Of a stretch of 64,000 bases of DNA, positions 10,401 to 22,800 are shown one piece after another. Numbering within the stretch: the first letter of the stretch is position 1; the number at the start of each line of letters is the position of its first letter. This DNA comes from Hemileia vastatrix (Eukaryota > Basidiomycota > Pucciniomycetes > Pucciniales > Zaghouaniaceae), in assembly GCA_030280995.1 (NCBI GenBank), contig JASXTE010000007.1:15934501-15998500 (forward strand). The letters are read 5' to 3'. A program made the position numbers and the translations under genes. A model generated the notes under the pieces. It saw only the letters and a program-made list of their open reading frames with translations. It did no database searches and was not told the origin of the DNA.

Positions 10401-13400
10401 CATGTTTTAAAAAAAACAGTTTCACTGAAGAAGACCTGCTCCCTAGCTACTCTCCATCATAAAAGTGTCCAGCACAAGTTTGGCCGAACTTGTGCTGGAC
10501 ACTTTTAGTCAGGTTCAGTCAGATGGGATCAACTTTCTCTATGGCAATGAAAAAAATGATTTAATTAGAAATTTCACTATCTGTTGTTTGATATTGCTGA
10601 ATTGTCCACCTAGAGTTCATTCAAACCACAGGTACACAATTTTTTATCTTTAAAAAACAGTCAATTTAGTACAATTTATCCCTGATGGCTCTCATTTGCT
10701 TCAACATCACTGCTGGCCTTTGATATTAGGAATAATACTTGGATTTAATTTTTCATATTTGATCTCTTTAACTTAATTTTTTATTCCTCATATTTCTTTT
10801 GGATATCAATTAATAATTTTTAAAATAAATTGTTTTCATATTTTTATACATTTATTTAATAATATTATAAAAGTTTTAACATCACTCAGTATGCATTTGG
10901 AACACAATTTTTTGCTATACTTATAAAATTAATAATATAATTAAGACAAAAAATCAATCAAACAATATATGTGAGTGATGCACAAAGATAAAATACCAGT
11001 AGACATGTTTTTCAGAAATACCAGATTAACTGAAAAAAAATTAAACCCCAGCTACTCTCCATAATAGAAGTGTCCAGCACAAGTTTGGCCAAACTTGTGC
11101 TGGATAATTTTGGTCATGTGCAGTCACAAGGGATCAATTATCTGTATGGCAACAAAAATTTTTCTTATCAAATTTCACTAGAAGTAGTTTGGTTTAGCTG
11201 AATCATCCTCCTGCTGTTCTGCCTAAACTCAGGTGTATAATTTTTTATCTTTAAAGAAAAGGTCACTTATTAAAACTTAGCCCTGATGGCTCCCATTTGC
11301 TTTAACACCTCTACTGGCTCTTGATTGCAGGAATTTTATTAGTATTTTTTTCATATTTGAACTCTTTGAATTTTATTTTTTTTGCTTATTCTTCTTTTTA
11401 CTTTTAAATTTCTATTTAATTTTTGTAAAACTAAATTTTCATATTTATTTATGTCAATTTAAAAACTTTTTGAAGTTATAACTTCACCTGGTATGCATTT
11501 GGAACACAAGTTTTTGCTATACTAATAACATTAATAATATAATGGTGATAAAATATTAATCAGATGATAAATATGAATTATACAGACTAATCAAATACCA
11601 GTAGACATGTTTATGAGAAATACAAGATGAAGGAACTGAAGAAATATTCCACCCAAGCTTCTCTCCATCATAAAAGTGTCCAGCACAAGTTTGGCTGAGC
11701 TTGTGCTGGACATTTTTGGTCATATGCAGTAAGATGGGATCAATTCTCTCTATGGCAAAAAAAAACGTTTTTTTATCAAACTTCACTACAAGTAGTTTTG
11801 TTTAGGGGAATCATACACCTGTCGTTCTTCCCAACCTCAGGTGTATAACTTTTTATCTTTAAAAGAAATGTCACTTATTACAATTTAGCCCTGATGGCTC
11901 CCATTTTTTTCAACACTACTACTGGCTCTTGAAAGCAAGAATTTTACTAGTCTTTTGTTTTTCACAATTGATGTTTCTGAAATTAATTTTACTTTTTTAT
12001 TTCTCTTTTTTTAATATCTATTTAAATTATTGTAAAGCTAATCATTTTCATATTTTTTTACTTTTATTTCATATTATTATAAAAGGTGTAACATTACCTG
12101 GTATGCATTTGGCACATGAGTTTTTTCTATACTTATAATATTAATAATATAATGGTGACAATAAATTAATCAAATGATATATATGAGTGAGACACAAAGA
12201 CCAAACACCAATGGACATGTTTATAAAAAATACCAGATTAACTGAAGAAAAATTCCACGCTAGCAACCCTCCATCATAAATGTGTCCAGCACAAGTTTGG
12301 CCAAACTTGTGCTGGACACTTTTGGTCACATGCAGTCTGGTGTGATCAATTCTCTCTCAATAATTGCACTAGAAGTTGTTTGATATGTCCAAATGGTTCT
12401 GCTGAAGTTTTGTTAAACCTCAGGTTGGCACTTTTTTGTTTTTCAAAAAAGCAATTATAGTCCAAGTTTAGCCTCACCGGTGGGCATTTGCCTCAACATG
12501 TCTACTTGCTCTTTAGGGCAGTAATTTTATTTTAATTTTTTATTTCATATTTGATCCCTTTAATTTTACCTTTTTATCCCTCATATTGCTTTTGTATATC
12601 AATTTATTTTTCATAAAACAAATCATTTTCATATTTTTTTACCTTTATTTAATAATCTTATAAAAGGTGTAACATCACCCAGTATGCATTTGATACACAA
12701 GTTTTTGTCTATACTTTTAATATTAATAACATAATGGTGATAAAAAATCATTCAAATGATAAATATGAGTGAGGCACAAAGATCAAATACCTGTCGAAAT
12801 GTTTATAAGAAATACCAGATGAACCTAAGAAAAATTCCACCCTAGCTTCTCTCCATTAAAAAAGTGTCCAGTAAAACTTTGGCTGAACTTTTGCTGGACA
12901 CTTTTTGTCACATGCAGTCTGATGTGATCAACTCTCTCTATTGCAATAAAAATAAATTTTTCTTCAATAATTTCACCAGAAGTTGTTTGATATGGCCAAA
13001 TGGTTCTTCTGAAGTTTTGTTAAACCTCAGGTTGGCACCTTTTTTGTTTTTCAAAAAAGAAATTATAGTCCAAGTTTAGTGCCACTGGTGGGCGCTCACC
13101 CCATCATGTCTACTTGCTCTTGATGGCAGGAATTTTACTTTAATTTTTTATTTCCTTTTTGATCCCTTTAATTTTACCTTTTTATCCCTCATATTGCATT
13201 TGGATATCAATTTTTCTCTTTAAAACAAATCATTTTCATATTTTTTTACCTTTATTTAATAATATTATAAAAGGTCTAACATCACCTGGTATGCATTGGG
13301 CACACGAGTTTTTGCTATACTAATGATATTAATAACAAAATGGTGACAAAAAATTAATCAAATGATAAATATGAGTGAGGCACAAAGCTCAAATACCAAT

Positions 13401-14366
13401 GAATCAATTGTTCTATTTGATATTATAAATTTTTTGATTAAATAAGATAGTAATAATGAATTATATTTTTCACTGACAATTCCACTCTAATAATTCCCAC
13501 TGCACAAAAAGGGTTCACTCAGTCCTTTCTTTACTGCTTGTGCATATATTAAGGGGTATCAATGTTTAAAAACTGAAAATATTTTAAATTTATTTTGAAG
13601 CACAAAAATAAAGTAACAAACTTGAGTTTAATGATACATATAAAGGTGTTTTGGGGGATAGATATGACATATATGAAGAAATAGTAATTACTGATTTGGT
13701 AGAAAAAAGAGGTATTTTGAAATGGCATATTTCTAACATTGATACCTCCTATTTTATTTCCCTCAGTACTACAATTTTTGTAGTGATTATCCCACATCTG
13801 ATTCAGAAATATTTTTAAACAATAGAAGTTTTTTTACAAAAGACCTTATCATATCCAATATCCTACAAAAAATACAACCTGTTTTTGTATTAAAACCCAT
13901 TAATTATTAAGAAATTGTTAAAATAATTAGATTAGACTCTGGCACAGCTAGATCCATACCAAACAGCCTAAAGTCTTTTCAATATTGAAAACAGTTAAAT
14001 AAAATTATGATGTTATACTAAATTATGGGCACCAACCATAATTCAGCACTTCTCATTTGCTCTGCCACAAAATGAGTGCATGTAGCATTTTTCTAATGTC
14101 AGACTGTTTTTCTTCCTTCCCTCACACCTTTAGTCCAGAATGAAAATTTAGTATGAGTTTTGGTCAAGTTGGTTTGCCAGTGTTATTTGTATGGAATATG
14201 AATTCATATTGCATATCTCTCTTTATGCATATAATATACTTGTTAAGCATCATTTTTTTGCATTTTTCAATCATAATGCATATTTTTCCATATGCATATG
14301 CATATTCATTATACAAATGTATATGCATATTAATATATTTTATTATATACATATATGCTTCTTTTT
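13401..14366. other. AT-rich spacer without recognised gene
   Basis: A minus-strand open stretch at 13549-13797 is Phe/Ile/Tyr-rich with no motif and looks fortuitous. Nothing else was recognised. Confidence 0.55.
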
Positions 14367-14526
14367 TGCATATTCAATGTGCATATTTTTAATGCATATT
14401 CAATTTTCATATTTTTATGCACATTCAATATGCATATTTTTTATGCATATTCAATATGCATATTTTTATGCATATTCAATATGAATATTTTTTATGAATA
14501 ATCACTATGCATATTTTTTATGCGTA
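14367..14526 (+). repeat. Minisatellite of ATGCATATTCAATATGCATATTTTT-like units
   Basis: About six and a half imperfect copies of a ~25-bp unit alternating the palindromic cores ATGCAT and ATATGCATAT. The overlapping open frames at 14153-14484 on both strands are translations of this repeat, not genes. Confidence 0.8.
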
Positions 14527-14689
14527 TTTATTCTTCATAGTCATTATGCATACAGTTTGGATAGGCATTTCACATCAATTTTTAACATGCAATAAGTATC
14601 CACCATGCAATTTCTAATGCATATGCATCTATATCAAACACACAACATATATTCAAGTTTAATATTTGAATATTAAGGTAAGCTAAGTG

Positions 14690-14933
14690 ATGTTGTTCAA
14701 CCTTTTACCAAACCTGAGATTAACTGATGTTCAATACGGTTCCTAAGCTCTGCTCAGGGAGGGATTGTTCTGTATTCAATCTGTGACAGTCTATTTTTTC
14801 AATGTTTTTTCATCTGATTTAAAAACATATTTCTGACAGTTTCAGGATGGTTTCCCAACAGTTTCCTGATAAATTCCTGATAGTTTCAAATAGAGGGAGC
14901 TGCTAGCAGTTCACCCCCAGATTTCCTGTGGTG
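14690..14933 (+). repeat. 5'-truncated CACTA-type MITE relative
   Basis: Shares the middle block of the 261-bp MITE (GTTCCT..AGCTC, then TATTCAATCT) and ends in CTGCTAGCAG, a C-run and CCTGTGGTG. The matching left terminus is not recognisable, so the element is truncated or strongly diverged. The following 14934-15689 is AT-rich with nothing recognised. Confidence 0.5.
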
Positions 14934-15689
14934 TGTATTACATTGAATAAATTTATATTGCGAAAATTCTTAGTAGTTGAATATTCAATAGAAAAAAAGG
15001 AGCAGAAAGATATTTCCTCTTAATTTTAATCATCTTCTTGCATACAAAAATGTAAAAAACTGTATTAAAATTCACTGGTATAAAAATTATACTTCTTTCT
15101 AGACATGTAAATAAACAATTTATCAATTATTAGTGCTTAGTGTAAAGAAGCTTTTAGAGGACTTCATTGAAACAGAAATTAGGAAAACATATTTCTATAT
15201 TTTAATTTTTTTTTAATTATAAGTATTTTCACAGTATTCTAGAAAAAAAACTTGAGAATTTTGATGGTTCAACATGTTTCTTAAATAAATCCATTGAATT
15301 GAACATAATTATTTTTCATAATCAGAGATAATAAAAATACAAAAAAAAATCAGGTAATATGGTTTAAATTAAAGAATAAAAGCTTCAAATTCTTGGTTAA
15401 AAAGAGTTATCAATAAAAAGAAACCACTGATATTAGTTTATAATTTTTCAAAAAAATAGAATAAAATTATTAGAGAGCAAAAAAGTGATGTTTTTCAAAC
15501 AAGTAGTATAATTTTTAGTCTTTTTAATGACCAAGTGAAATTCAAAATGAAAATGAAAATGAGTTTTATGAAAAAAATTCTGTGAATCTTCCCTTGGTAT
15601 CATTTCTATAAATTATTCATTAAAATTTCACTATTATTCCTGCAGTGACTCATCCATTTTTGGTTAAGAGCTCAAGATGATTTCAAAGT

Positions 15690-15774
15690 AAAGTTCTGTC
15701 CGAGTCCAGTCTGAGTTTCATCTGACTTCAAGTTAAGGACTTTCTAGCTAGTCCCTCCCAAATATTGTATGGTG
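15690..15774 (+). repeat. Right-end fragment of a CACTA-type MITE
   Basis: Carries GTCCAGTCTGAGTTTCATCT, then GGACTTTCTAGCTAGTCC and AATATTGTATGGTG, which correspond to the right end of the 261-bp MITE. The left part is absent. The following 15775-16139 contains no recognised feature. Confidence 0.5.
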
Positions 15775-16139
15775 AATATTTAAGAATTTGGCGTTATATG
15801 ATAGTTTAATTATGATATCCTCATATGAGACTCACTTTAATTCTTTTCCAGTCCCCAGGGGTTTTCCAAGTGACTGCTATTCTTCTTATATCTTACTTCT
15901 CTTAATCCTCAACAATTATGACTTCTTAAATGTCAAGCCCCAAAAAACATTTCCTAAATACTTAAACAAATTTAAAACTCTAATGTCAGTTATTGATCCA
16001 TTCCCTAATCAATAATCTAGCAGACTCATATTCCTTGTTTCCAATATTTGGGACACTTAGCCTTAAAAAATTAGAACAGGTAATTTTTTAAGCTATAATA
16101 CAAATTTGTTTAAAGAAAATTTCACCTACATTCAAAGCT

Positions 16140-18540
16140 CAACCTTTTTTCTTTGTATCTTATAAATTCTGAATTAAATACTTCTGCTTACAAAATACTT
16201 GAGTACATGAACTTCATTTTGTTGGCCCATTCTATACAGACAATCAACTGCTTTCTGTTCAAATGCTGGATTCAAATAAGGCTCCTGTTTTAATATATTG
16301 AACAAACTCTCTTTTCAACCTTTTTTATTTCAATAGAAGACTCTTTGAATTACCATTTTATATAAATTTTGCACACATCTCAAGTCTATTCCAACTCCTG
16401 AAGCCTTGATTGTACCAAGCAAAACTTGACATCTTTCATCATTTTGGAAATTTGTCTAGATTTTCATCCATTTTTTTCATGCTCAACTTTCTTACAAGCT
16501 CTGTGTAGCTAATTCCATGGTCATATAAAGCATTTTTTATATTGTTGCATTGGATAGAATATTGAAATGTTGATTAAGCTAAAAATAACTTATTGAGATA
16601 ATTAATAGAATTACTTACATTTCCAAAAAGTCTGCATATTCTGAAAATATAACAGCCTTGGAACAAATTATTCCCCTTTATCCCTTTAAGAAATTCTCTA
16701 AATGAGTGATTAGATGTATAATCTTTGCTGAATGTTTACACGTGAAAGTAAATGTTGGAGGTTGATCTTGGTTTTTGTAGACAGGGTGGTTAAAAAATTT
16801 CCATAAAATTGACAGTTCTTGGAGGAACTCAGCTGATGTCACGCGCCACGTGACACTCGAGGAAAAGGCAGCTCATTAAATCAATAATACAGAGGTCTAA
16901 ATCCATACTCAAAGCGCAGAAAGAAATTCTCCATAGCAACTGCGACTTCCATTGTGTACTCACTATTTAACGGCGCTAGTCTAAACTCTAAATCCAAATT
17001 AGTCAATCTCTCAATAGTGTGTCTCAGTCTTTTCTTCAATAAGTGACGCACAGCGCAATAGTCAATGTAATGGTGCACTAAAAGGTTTATTAAATGTCTG
17101 TAAATTATTAAAAGGGGTAGTGAACATGGAAAGAATGGATAGCGGAGGATTTGAGGGTTAACGGATGTTAGTGAGGAGGTTCTAGGTGTAACGGGTTTAT
17201 TTTAATGGTTTGTGGTGTGTGGAATAGTGGATGGGTATGAGGTCAATGCGAGGAGGAGTAAGGGATATAAAAGGGGTTGGGTTTTTTGATTTGACATTCT
17301 TTAGAATTAAATTATAAAACATATTTATAGTTAATACTGGTAAAAGCTTTAAGATAAATCATTATTATTGTATCTTTCTTTATTTTCTCAATAATCATTT
17401 TTAAATCCTAAATCATTGATTTTTGAGTTTCCAACCCTTTGTGAGATTTTAAGAATTTTAATATTACCTTTAAATTATATTAGAATCCTTCTCAAACATA
17501 TCTCAAAGCAGTAGCTCTTCCTTTGAGTTATCTTTGAATCACTTCCTTGAACATTTCCTCTGTGCCTCGACGAAGTTTCTAAACTCCTCTCTCCATCTCA
17601 CTTCAGGAACACCCTCAACCTTGTGCGTAGGTTGTCCGGTGACAGCTGAGTCCCAAGGTAGGTTGGTGTTTCAAGAAGGCCCATAATACTCAGAAAAACA
17701 TTCTTGAAGTTAGATAAGTTTTGAGTGCCAAGGATCTGATAATTCTACAGATATTTCTTGCTCAATTTTTTGATGAAGTGATAAAATTTCTTCTTTAGTC
17801 CTCCGCAAGCATATGGAATTCATGAGAATATTTATCAATTTAATTGAGCTAGAGCTTCCTCTGTTTAAGCCATTCATATGAAAATTAATCCACAACCAGT
17901 TTTCTTTCAATCTTTTAAATCTGAGGAATGATATAAGGCTTTGAAGATCAGTTTTCCAGTTCTGAAGTGGTGTCCCTGTAAAGTATAGTTGATACTCAGC
18001 CTCCAGGTCAGATAAATTGTGATTCTCCTGCAACTGTGGACTATTGATTAACCTTTAAAATTATATTAAAAATTTCATCAGCTTTTATAATATTCTGATC
18101 AAAAACTTTAGTAATTCAAATGAATGCTTACTGAGCCTCATCTAAAACTATTCCGTACCAAATGAGTTTATGAGTTACCGGAAGAATAGGTTAAGGAGTT
18201 TTCTTTGAAGAAGATGCACTTGCTGTCTCATAGGTAGTAAAAGCAACTAGTGGGTTCTGAAGCTCCTCAAAATCATTTTTCATTGAATACTTCCCATAAA
18301 GAACCTTGAAAGGTAGTGCATCATCCTCAAAGTAAGTTCTTATTTCATTGACCCAGTTTGATAGTGTTGCAAGTGGGAAAATAATGAGAGTTGCTGACTT
18401 CCTAACTTTCTCTTCTCTACCATGAAAGAGTTGGAATTGTCTCCATTCCCTTTTAGTTTCAGTAATTAGGCCAAGAGTTGAGAGGGTCTTTCTCAAGCCC
18501 ATATCATCAGCCAGAATTGAACCAATTTTTCCAGAGGATA
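16140..18540 (-). pseudogene. Broken SNF2-family (Swi2/Rad5-like) helicase/ATPase gene
   Basis: SNF2 proteins are DNA-translocating ATPases of chromatin remodelling and repair. Reading leftward, the N-terminal helicase lobe shows ILADDMGLRKT (motif I; the family has GLGKT, so a key glycine is Arg), GIVLDEAQ (motif II, about 18131-18155), FTGTPLQN (motif III) and LRRTKEE. The C-terminal lobe at 16750-16150 shows KAVIFSEYADFLEM, a 40-nt GT-AG intron, LLGTIKASGVGIDL (motif V) and LYRMGQQNEVHVLKYFV (motif VI). A one-base frameshift lies near 16440 and an in-frame stop follows motif VI. The two lobes are separated by about 0.9 kb of unrelated sequence. The 5' end stops exactly where the LTR at 18543 begins, so the decayed chromovirus appears to have inserted into this gene. 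Confidence 0.8.
16777..17660. other. GC-shifted insertion between the two SNF2 lobes
   Basis: Not alignable by eye to SNF2 motifs. Contains CGCGCCACGTGAC near 16840, several CpGs and TATAAAAG at 17266-17273 followed by a pyrimidine-rich stretch, a layout resembling the LTR promoters elsewhere in the window. No clear TG...CA termini with a duplication were found. The minus-strand open stretch at 16881-17078 has no recognisable domain. Confidence 0.4.
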
Positions 18541-18542
18541 CC

Positions 18543-19348
18543 TTTCAAGGGGTCTTTCAAGTGTAGAAGGTTTTTCAAGGAGGTCCAATGGCAGTAAAAA
18601 CAGAATTTATGGGATTCAATCTGAGGTACGTATTTTCTTATCTTATAGAATGTTTACTCAATAGACAGAGGTAAAGATTTAAATTATTATTATAATTAAT
18701 GTTTTAGAATCAAGGGGATTTAAATACTAAGGCACTAGTAGATAGTAATAAATGGATTGTAAATAGTTATAATAAATAGGTAAGTGATGGAATGATTAAA
18801 AAACAACCAAAAAAAAGACCCTATATAGGCAAAGGAGAGAAAAAGCACGGCAATACAATTCTAAAAAAAGTATTATGAGAGAGAGAGAAAAAGGAATATT
18901 ACAGAAGGAGTATTTTAAAATAATAATGTTGTTCTAAAAAGAAGGCATCAAAAAGATGTATTTACAGAGTATGTCAGGAATACATTAATTTATATAATAT
19001 TCTCTGTAAAGGTCAATTCTAAATAAGAAATTTGAATTTTTTGTATAGATTTATTTTTATTTGAATATTAAAAATTTTATTTTAATTTTAAATCTATTTT
19101 TTTAATATAAAATTTTATTTCTTTCAACCTGTCAATGAGCACGGTGTTAGAGAATAAAAATATAAGGGACATTTTTATATTTAATTTTAATTATTCATTA
19201 ATTTTATCATTCTGTAATTAGTTAATTTATTATAGGTAGTTTTAATGTAACTAAATTATAATTAAATAATTAAAATAATAAGGGGTGGCTTCATGCAGTA
19301 AATAATAATTAATTATTTTACTGAGTAAGTCTAGCAGCCTGGCTGACA
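18543..19348 (-). repeat. 3' LTR of the decayed chromovirus (family B)
   Basis: Reading on the minus strand it starts TGTCAGCCAGGCTGCTAG and ends near CCTTGAAA (expected CTTGACA), about 806 bp. It is homologous end to end to the solo LTR at 63-876 with many substitutions. Confidence 0.8.
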
Positions 19349-19380
19349 CTCCTTTACTCTAAAAAAACAATAAAAAAATG

Positions 19381-22300
19381 CTATGATTTTTTCTTTTTAT
19401 ATTTCTTTAGAATAGTAGGAAGATTAGATATCTCCTTCCCAGGTATCCAAGAATCATATTCAGAAGATTTATTCTTGAATCTCAAGAGGTATTCTGTACC
19501 TTTTTCAGCAGTAACTATTCTGTCATTTAGAATCTTATCAATTTCTGCTGTCTCAGTGATTTCCTTAGAGGGCTTTTTTGGTCTTCCCCTACTTTTTGGA
19601 AATAAATCACAATTGGATGTGTAAGGTTTCAAATTAGAGATTGGAAAAACAGGATGTTTTCTGTCATATGGAGAATACAAGATAACTTTAACTGCGTTAT
19701 CACCAACCATTCTTCTGACAACAAATGGACCAACAAATCTGTCTTTAAATTTGTTATTACCTTTTAAATTGAAGTGGACTGTAGAAATAAACACCTCATC
19801 ACCCTATTTGAAAGTGTATTCTTTATGGGATTTGTCCCATCTCTTCTCATATTCAAAGATTTTTCAATAAATTTTTGAGCATGACTTCTGCAAAGTTGCT
19901 GCATTTGAAGAAAAGATTTTACACCAGGATGTAAATCCAATTTAGGTATTTTATTATTGAGAATTTGGGCAGGAGTATTTGGAACATATCCAAGCCAGAG
20001 CTCAAAAGGCTTTCTTTGAGTAACAGAATGAACAGTGCTATTATAAGAAAATTGAAACCCAGGAAGAAAGGTAACCCAATCATGAGAGAATCTGTCATTG
20101 TATTTATACTCAAGGCCAAAGGAACAATACCTTCTTACATGTCCTCTAGAGTCTGAATCATTCTTTCAGCTAATCAATCAGTGTGAGGGTTATGGGAAGT
20201 AGAAAGTTTCTGATCACAGCCACAAACATCCATCAGAAACATCAAAACTTTAGAAGTAAATTTAGGGTCTCTACCAGATATTATGGATTTAGGAAAACCA
20301 GCAGTATTAAAAATATGAGACCACCATAAGAAGGCTAATTCTTTATTGGAAACATCCTTGTGAGTAGGGATAAATTTTTACATTTTTGTGAATCTGTCCA
20401 CAATAACCCAACAAGAATTACAACTGTCTTTTCTAGCAATAGGTAATCCTGTTACAAAATCCATGTTGATTATCTGCCATGGTGCATCAGGAGGTTCAAT
20501 ATGTTGCATCAATCCAGCTCTCTTACCAGTCAATCTTTTTGATTTTTGGAAAGAATCACAAGATTCAACATATAATTTGGTTTCTTCAGACATATTAACC
20601 CAGCAAGAATTGTTTTTAATTCTGATCATTGTTTTTTCAAGATCAAAATGTCCAGCTAATATGTCTTCATGACAAATTATCAAGATGATTTCTTTCATAG
20701 AAGGAGGAATAACAATGACATTACCCCACTTTCTTCTATAATATAGATATCCTTCATTAATTTAAAAATTACCTTTCTCCAAAGCCTTCTGGTACTTTGT
20801 TTAAAGGGTTTTAATTAATGCTTGTATTGAAGAATTGTTTGGATCATTTAATATGGTGCATAAATTTTTTAAGTCAGTGTCTTATCATATGAATCCAGAA
20901 TAAGCTGTATCAGCTCTTCCTCCATATAAAACACATATATCCCATAAATATGAATAATTTCATCCTCAGGACCATAAGCAGGATTAGAGTCATCATTTGG
21001 TAAAGGTAACCTTGATAATATATCCACATTTGAGTGAAATATACCAGCCCTATGAATAATTTTCATTCTTCCTCTGTATTACTGAACAGCTATCTGTCAT
21101 CTGAACATATGTCTGTTAGGTGTTTTCAAGTTTAAAAGGGATTGAACTGCACTTCAGTCAGTGAAAAGTTCAAATTTCGGGTCATCTAGGTAATAATGTA
21201 GCTTTTCTAGAGCCCAAACTACAGCTAAACATTCAAGCTGAGTGGCACTATATTTCAATTCACTATTTCTCAAGATTCTTGAAATATAAAAAATTACAAC
21301 TTCTGATACTTTATAATTCATCACTTTTTTTTTATGGAGGAAAGCACCAAGACCAATAAAACTGGCATCAGTGTAAAAAAAAAATGGTTGATTAAAGTCA
21401 GGTAAAGCAAGAATTGGTGCTGAAATCAAAAAGCATATCATAGTGACAAAAGCCCTCTCTTTTATTATTCCAAACAAAAGCCACATCCTTTCTAGTCAGT
21501 TGGGTAAGGGGTAATTCAATGACTTGGTAATTTTTAATATACTGTCTTTAGTATCCACTCATTCCCAAAAAACTCTGGAGCTCTCTAACTGTGGTAGGAG
21601 CCTTCACCTTTTTTCCCAATGCCACTTTGTTTTGGTCAACACATATCTCTAACCCTGAAACAACATGACCAAGCACTTTTAAGGAATGAAAACCCAAATA
21701 ACATTTCTTCAAAGAAATTGTAATATTTATTTCATCCATTTTGTGGAACACTTTACAGAGGTGGTTAAGATTGTCCTTATATGTTTTTGAGAATATAATG
21801 ATATCATCATTATAAACCATCAGCCATCCTTCAATTATCTCTTGATGGAATGTGTTATCCATAACTTTTTGAAAAACTGAAGGGGAATTTTTAGGGACAA
21901 ATGGCAAAGAAATCATCAGAAAATTCTGGTAATTCTTCACAAAAGTTACCTAGTGATATCCCTTGTTACCATATAAATAGCTTATATATTTAGCACCTTG
22001 TAAGGTAGCATGTATAGAGCTAATTCTAGGTAAAGGATAGATATCATAAACAGTATAAGTATTTAGTGCTCTATAATCACCACATAACCTGGATTTATCT
22101 TCTCATAACAAATTAGGAGAGGTGAGATAACACAATTTTTAGGTGTCTTAACTACCTTATCAATAATATTCATTTTTAAAAGGGTAGAGATATTATTCTC
22201 AATATCTTTTCTCTTTTTGGGAGAAGCAGGATAAGGCCTCTTCTTCAAAATAGGTGGTATGTCAGTTAATTGAAAAGATAATGAAAGTTACATTTCTTCT

Positions 22301-22740
22301 TTAAGTAATCCTAGTTCATGTGACCCATGAGCAAAGGCCCTGGGAAAATATTTTTTCAATTTAATGATGGAATCTTTATCCTCACCAGAAAGTTGTTCTC
22401 CAAAAGAAGAATTGTTAATTTCAGACATAAGGGCATGCATTTCTTTTGTAGATCTTCCTTTATATTGAACCACAGAATTACATGTGTTCAATTCTGGTTC
22501 AATAATTTCTTGGGGGAGGAAATCTTAAAGTTTCTCTTCCCATTCATCCCCATTGTGAAGCATTGGTTTGATGGATCCAATTTTATGCCATACTTGGTTA
22601 AAAATCATTTCCTATAATAAACAAACTGCTTAAGTTATCATTTTTTATGACAAAAAATCACATACAGCTCTTACAAAATAATGGTTATATTTACAAACCA
22701 CTGCGGCTTTGTATTTACCAATTGGGGACAAAACAGAGCC
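19381..22740 (-). pseudogene. Degenerate pol (protease end to chromodomain) of the chromovirus
   Basis: Colinear with pol of the intact element. Recognisable segments from right to left are the protease-RT linker; the RT start with KKRPYPASPKKRKDIENN; the RT core at 21548-21940 with VYNDDIIIFSK in place of YIDD; RNase H at 21154-21486 with FYTDASFIGLG and ATQLECLAVVWALEKL; the integrase zinc region and first catalytic Asp at 20378-20698 with INMDFVTGL; and a C-terminal chromodomain at 19381-19560 with EYLLRFKNKS. Frameshifts and stops separate nearly every segment, and the Tyr-to-Asn change in the RT box is a further inactivating change. It cannot encode an active enzyme. Confidence 0.85.
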
Positions 22741-22743
22741 ATA

Positions 22744-22800
22744 CACCACAGAAAAAATGGGGGGGTATTGCTAGCAATACCCCTTTCTTGAACTCCGTTG
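22744..22800 (+). repeat. CACTA-like left terminus truncating the chromovirus
   Basis: CACCACAGAAAAAATGGGGG followed by TATTGCTAGCAATA has the same organisation as the MITE termini. It begins exactly where chromovirus homology ends. I found no matching right terminus before 25341, so a longer or truncated CACTA element may occupy part of the following AT-rich stretch. Confidence 0.45.

Larger units (their letters stand above)
2150..13400 (+). repeat. Tandem satellite array, ~606-bp units with paired palindromes
   Basis: The unit is marked by palindrome P1, of the form AAAAGTGTCCAGCACAAG-TTTGGCCAAA-CTTGTGCTGGACACTTTT. P1 copies are centred near 2987, 3600, 5914, 6520, 8055, 8663, 9269, 9877, 10484, 11089, 11695, 12300 and 12883. 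Direct spacings are 605-608 bp except the last (about 583). The two long gaps become about 605 and 609 once the solo LTRs at 4070-5773 and 6556-7477 and their duplications are subtracted. About 135 bp after P1 lies a second, weaker palindrome P2 (core GTCCACCTGA...TCAGGTGGAC). The rest of the unit is AT-rich and ends near ATGGTGACAAAAAATTAATC. Short recurrent ORFs starting at P1 are by-products of the repeat, not genes. Confidence 0.9.
18543..22740 (-). mobile_element. Decayed Ty3/gypsy chromovirus, 5' part missing
   Basis: Minus-strand element with protease-proximal to chromodomain coding remnants (22740 down to 19381), a purine-rich tract abutting the LTR (19349-19360) and a 3' LTR (18543-19348). 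Its predicted protein is clearly related to that of the intact element at 25342, but its LTR belongs to family B. Upstream of 22740 homology stops and a CACTA-like terminus begins, so gag and the 5' LTR are absent. Confidence 0.8.

Noticed and set aside
5895..13079. A series of similar 60-80 codon ORFs with LAxLxLDTF...SDGINxLYGNE-like products, suggesting a small gene family
   Set aside because: They all start at the same place in each 606-bp satellite unit, many copies have stops, and part of the shared peptide simply translates the P1 palindrome. Repetition, not coding, explains the similarity.
14164..14484. Overlapping ORFs rich in His, Tyr, Ile and Met near 14.2-14.5 kb
   Set aside because: They are translations of the ATGCATAT minisatellite and its diverged flank.
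16776..17644. A solo LTR exactly from TGTAGACAGG to CCGGTGACA between the SNF2 lobes
   Set aside because: The 5-bp flanks (GTTTT and GCTGA) do not match, so these termini are not supported; only an unassigned insertion is reported.
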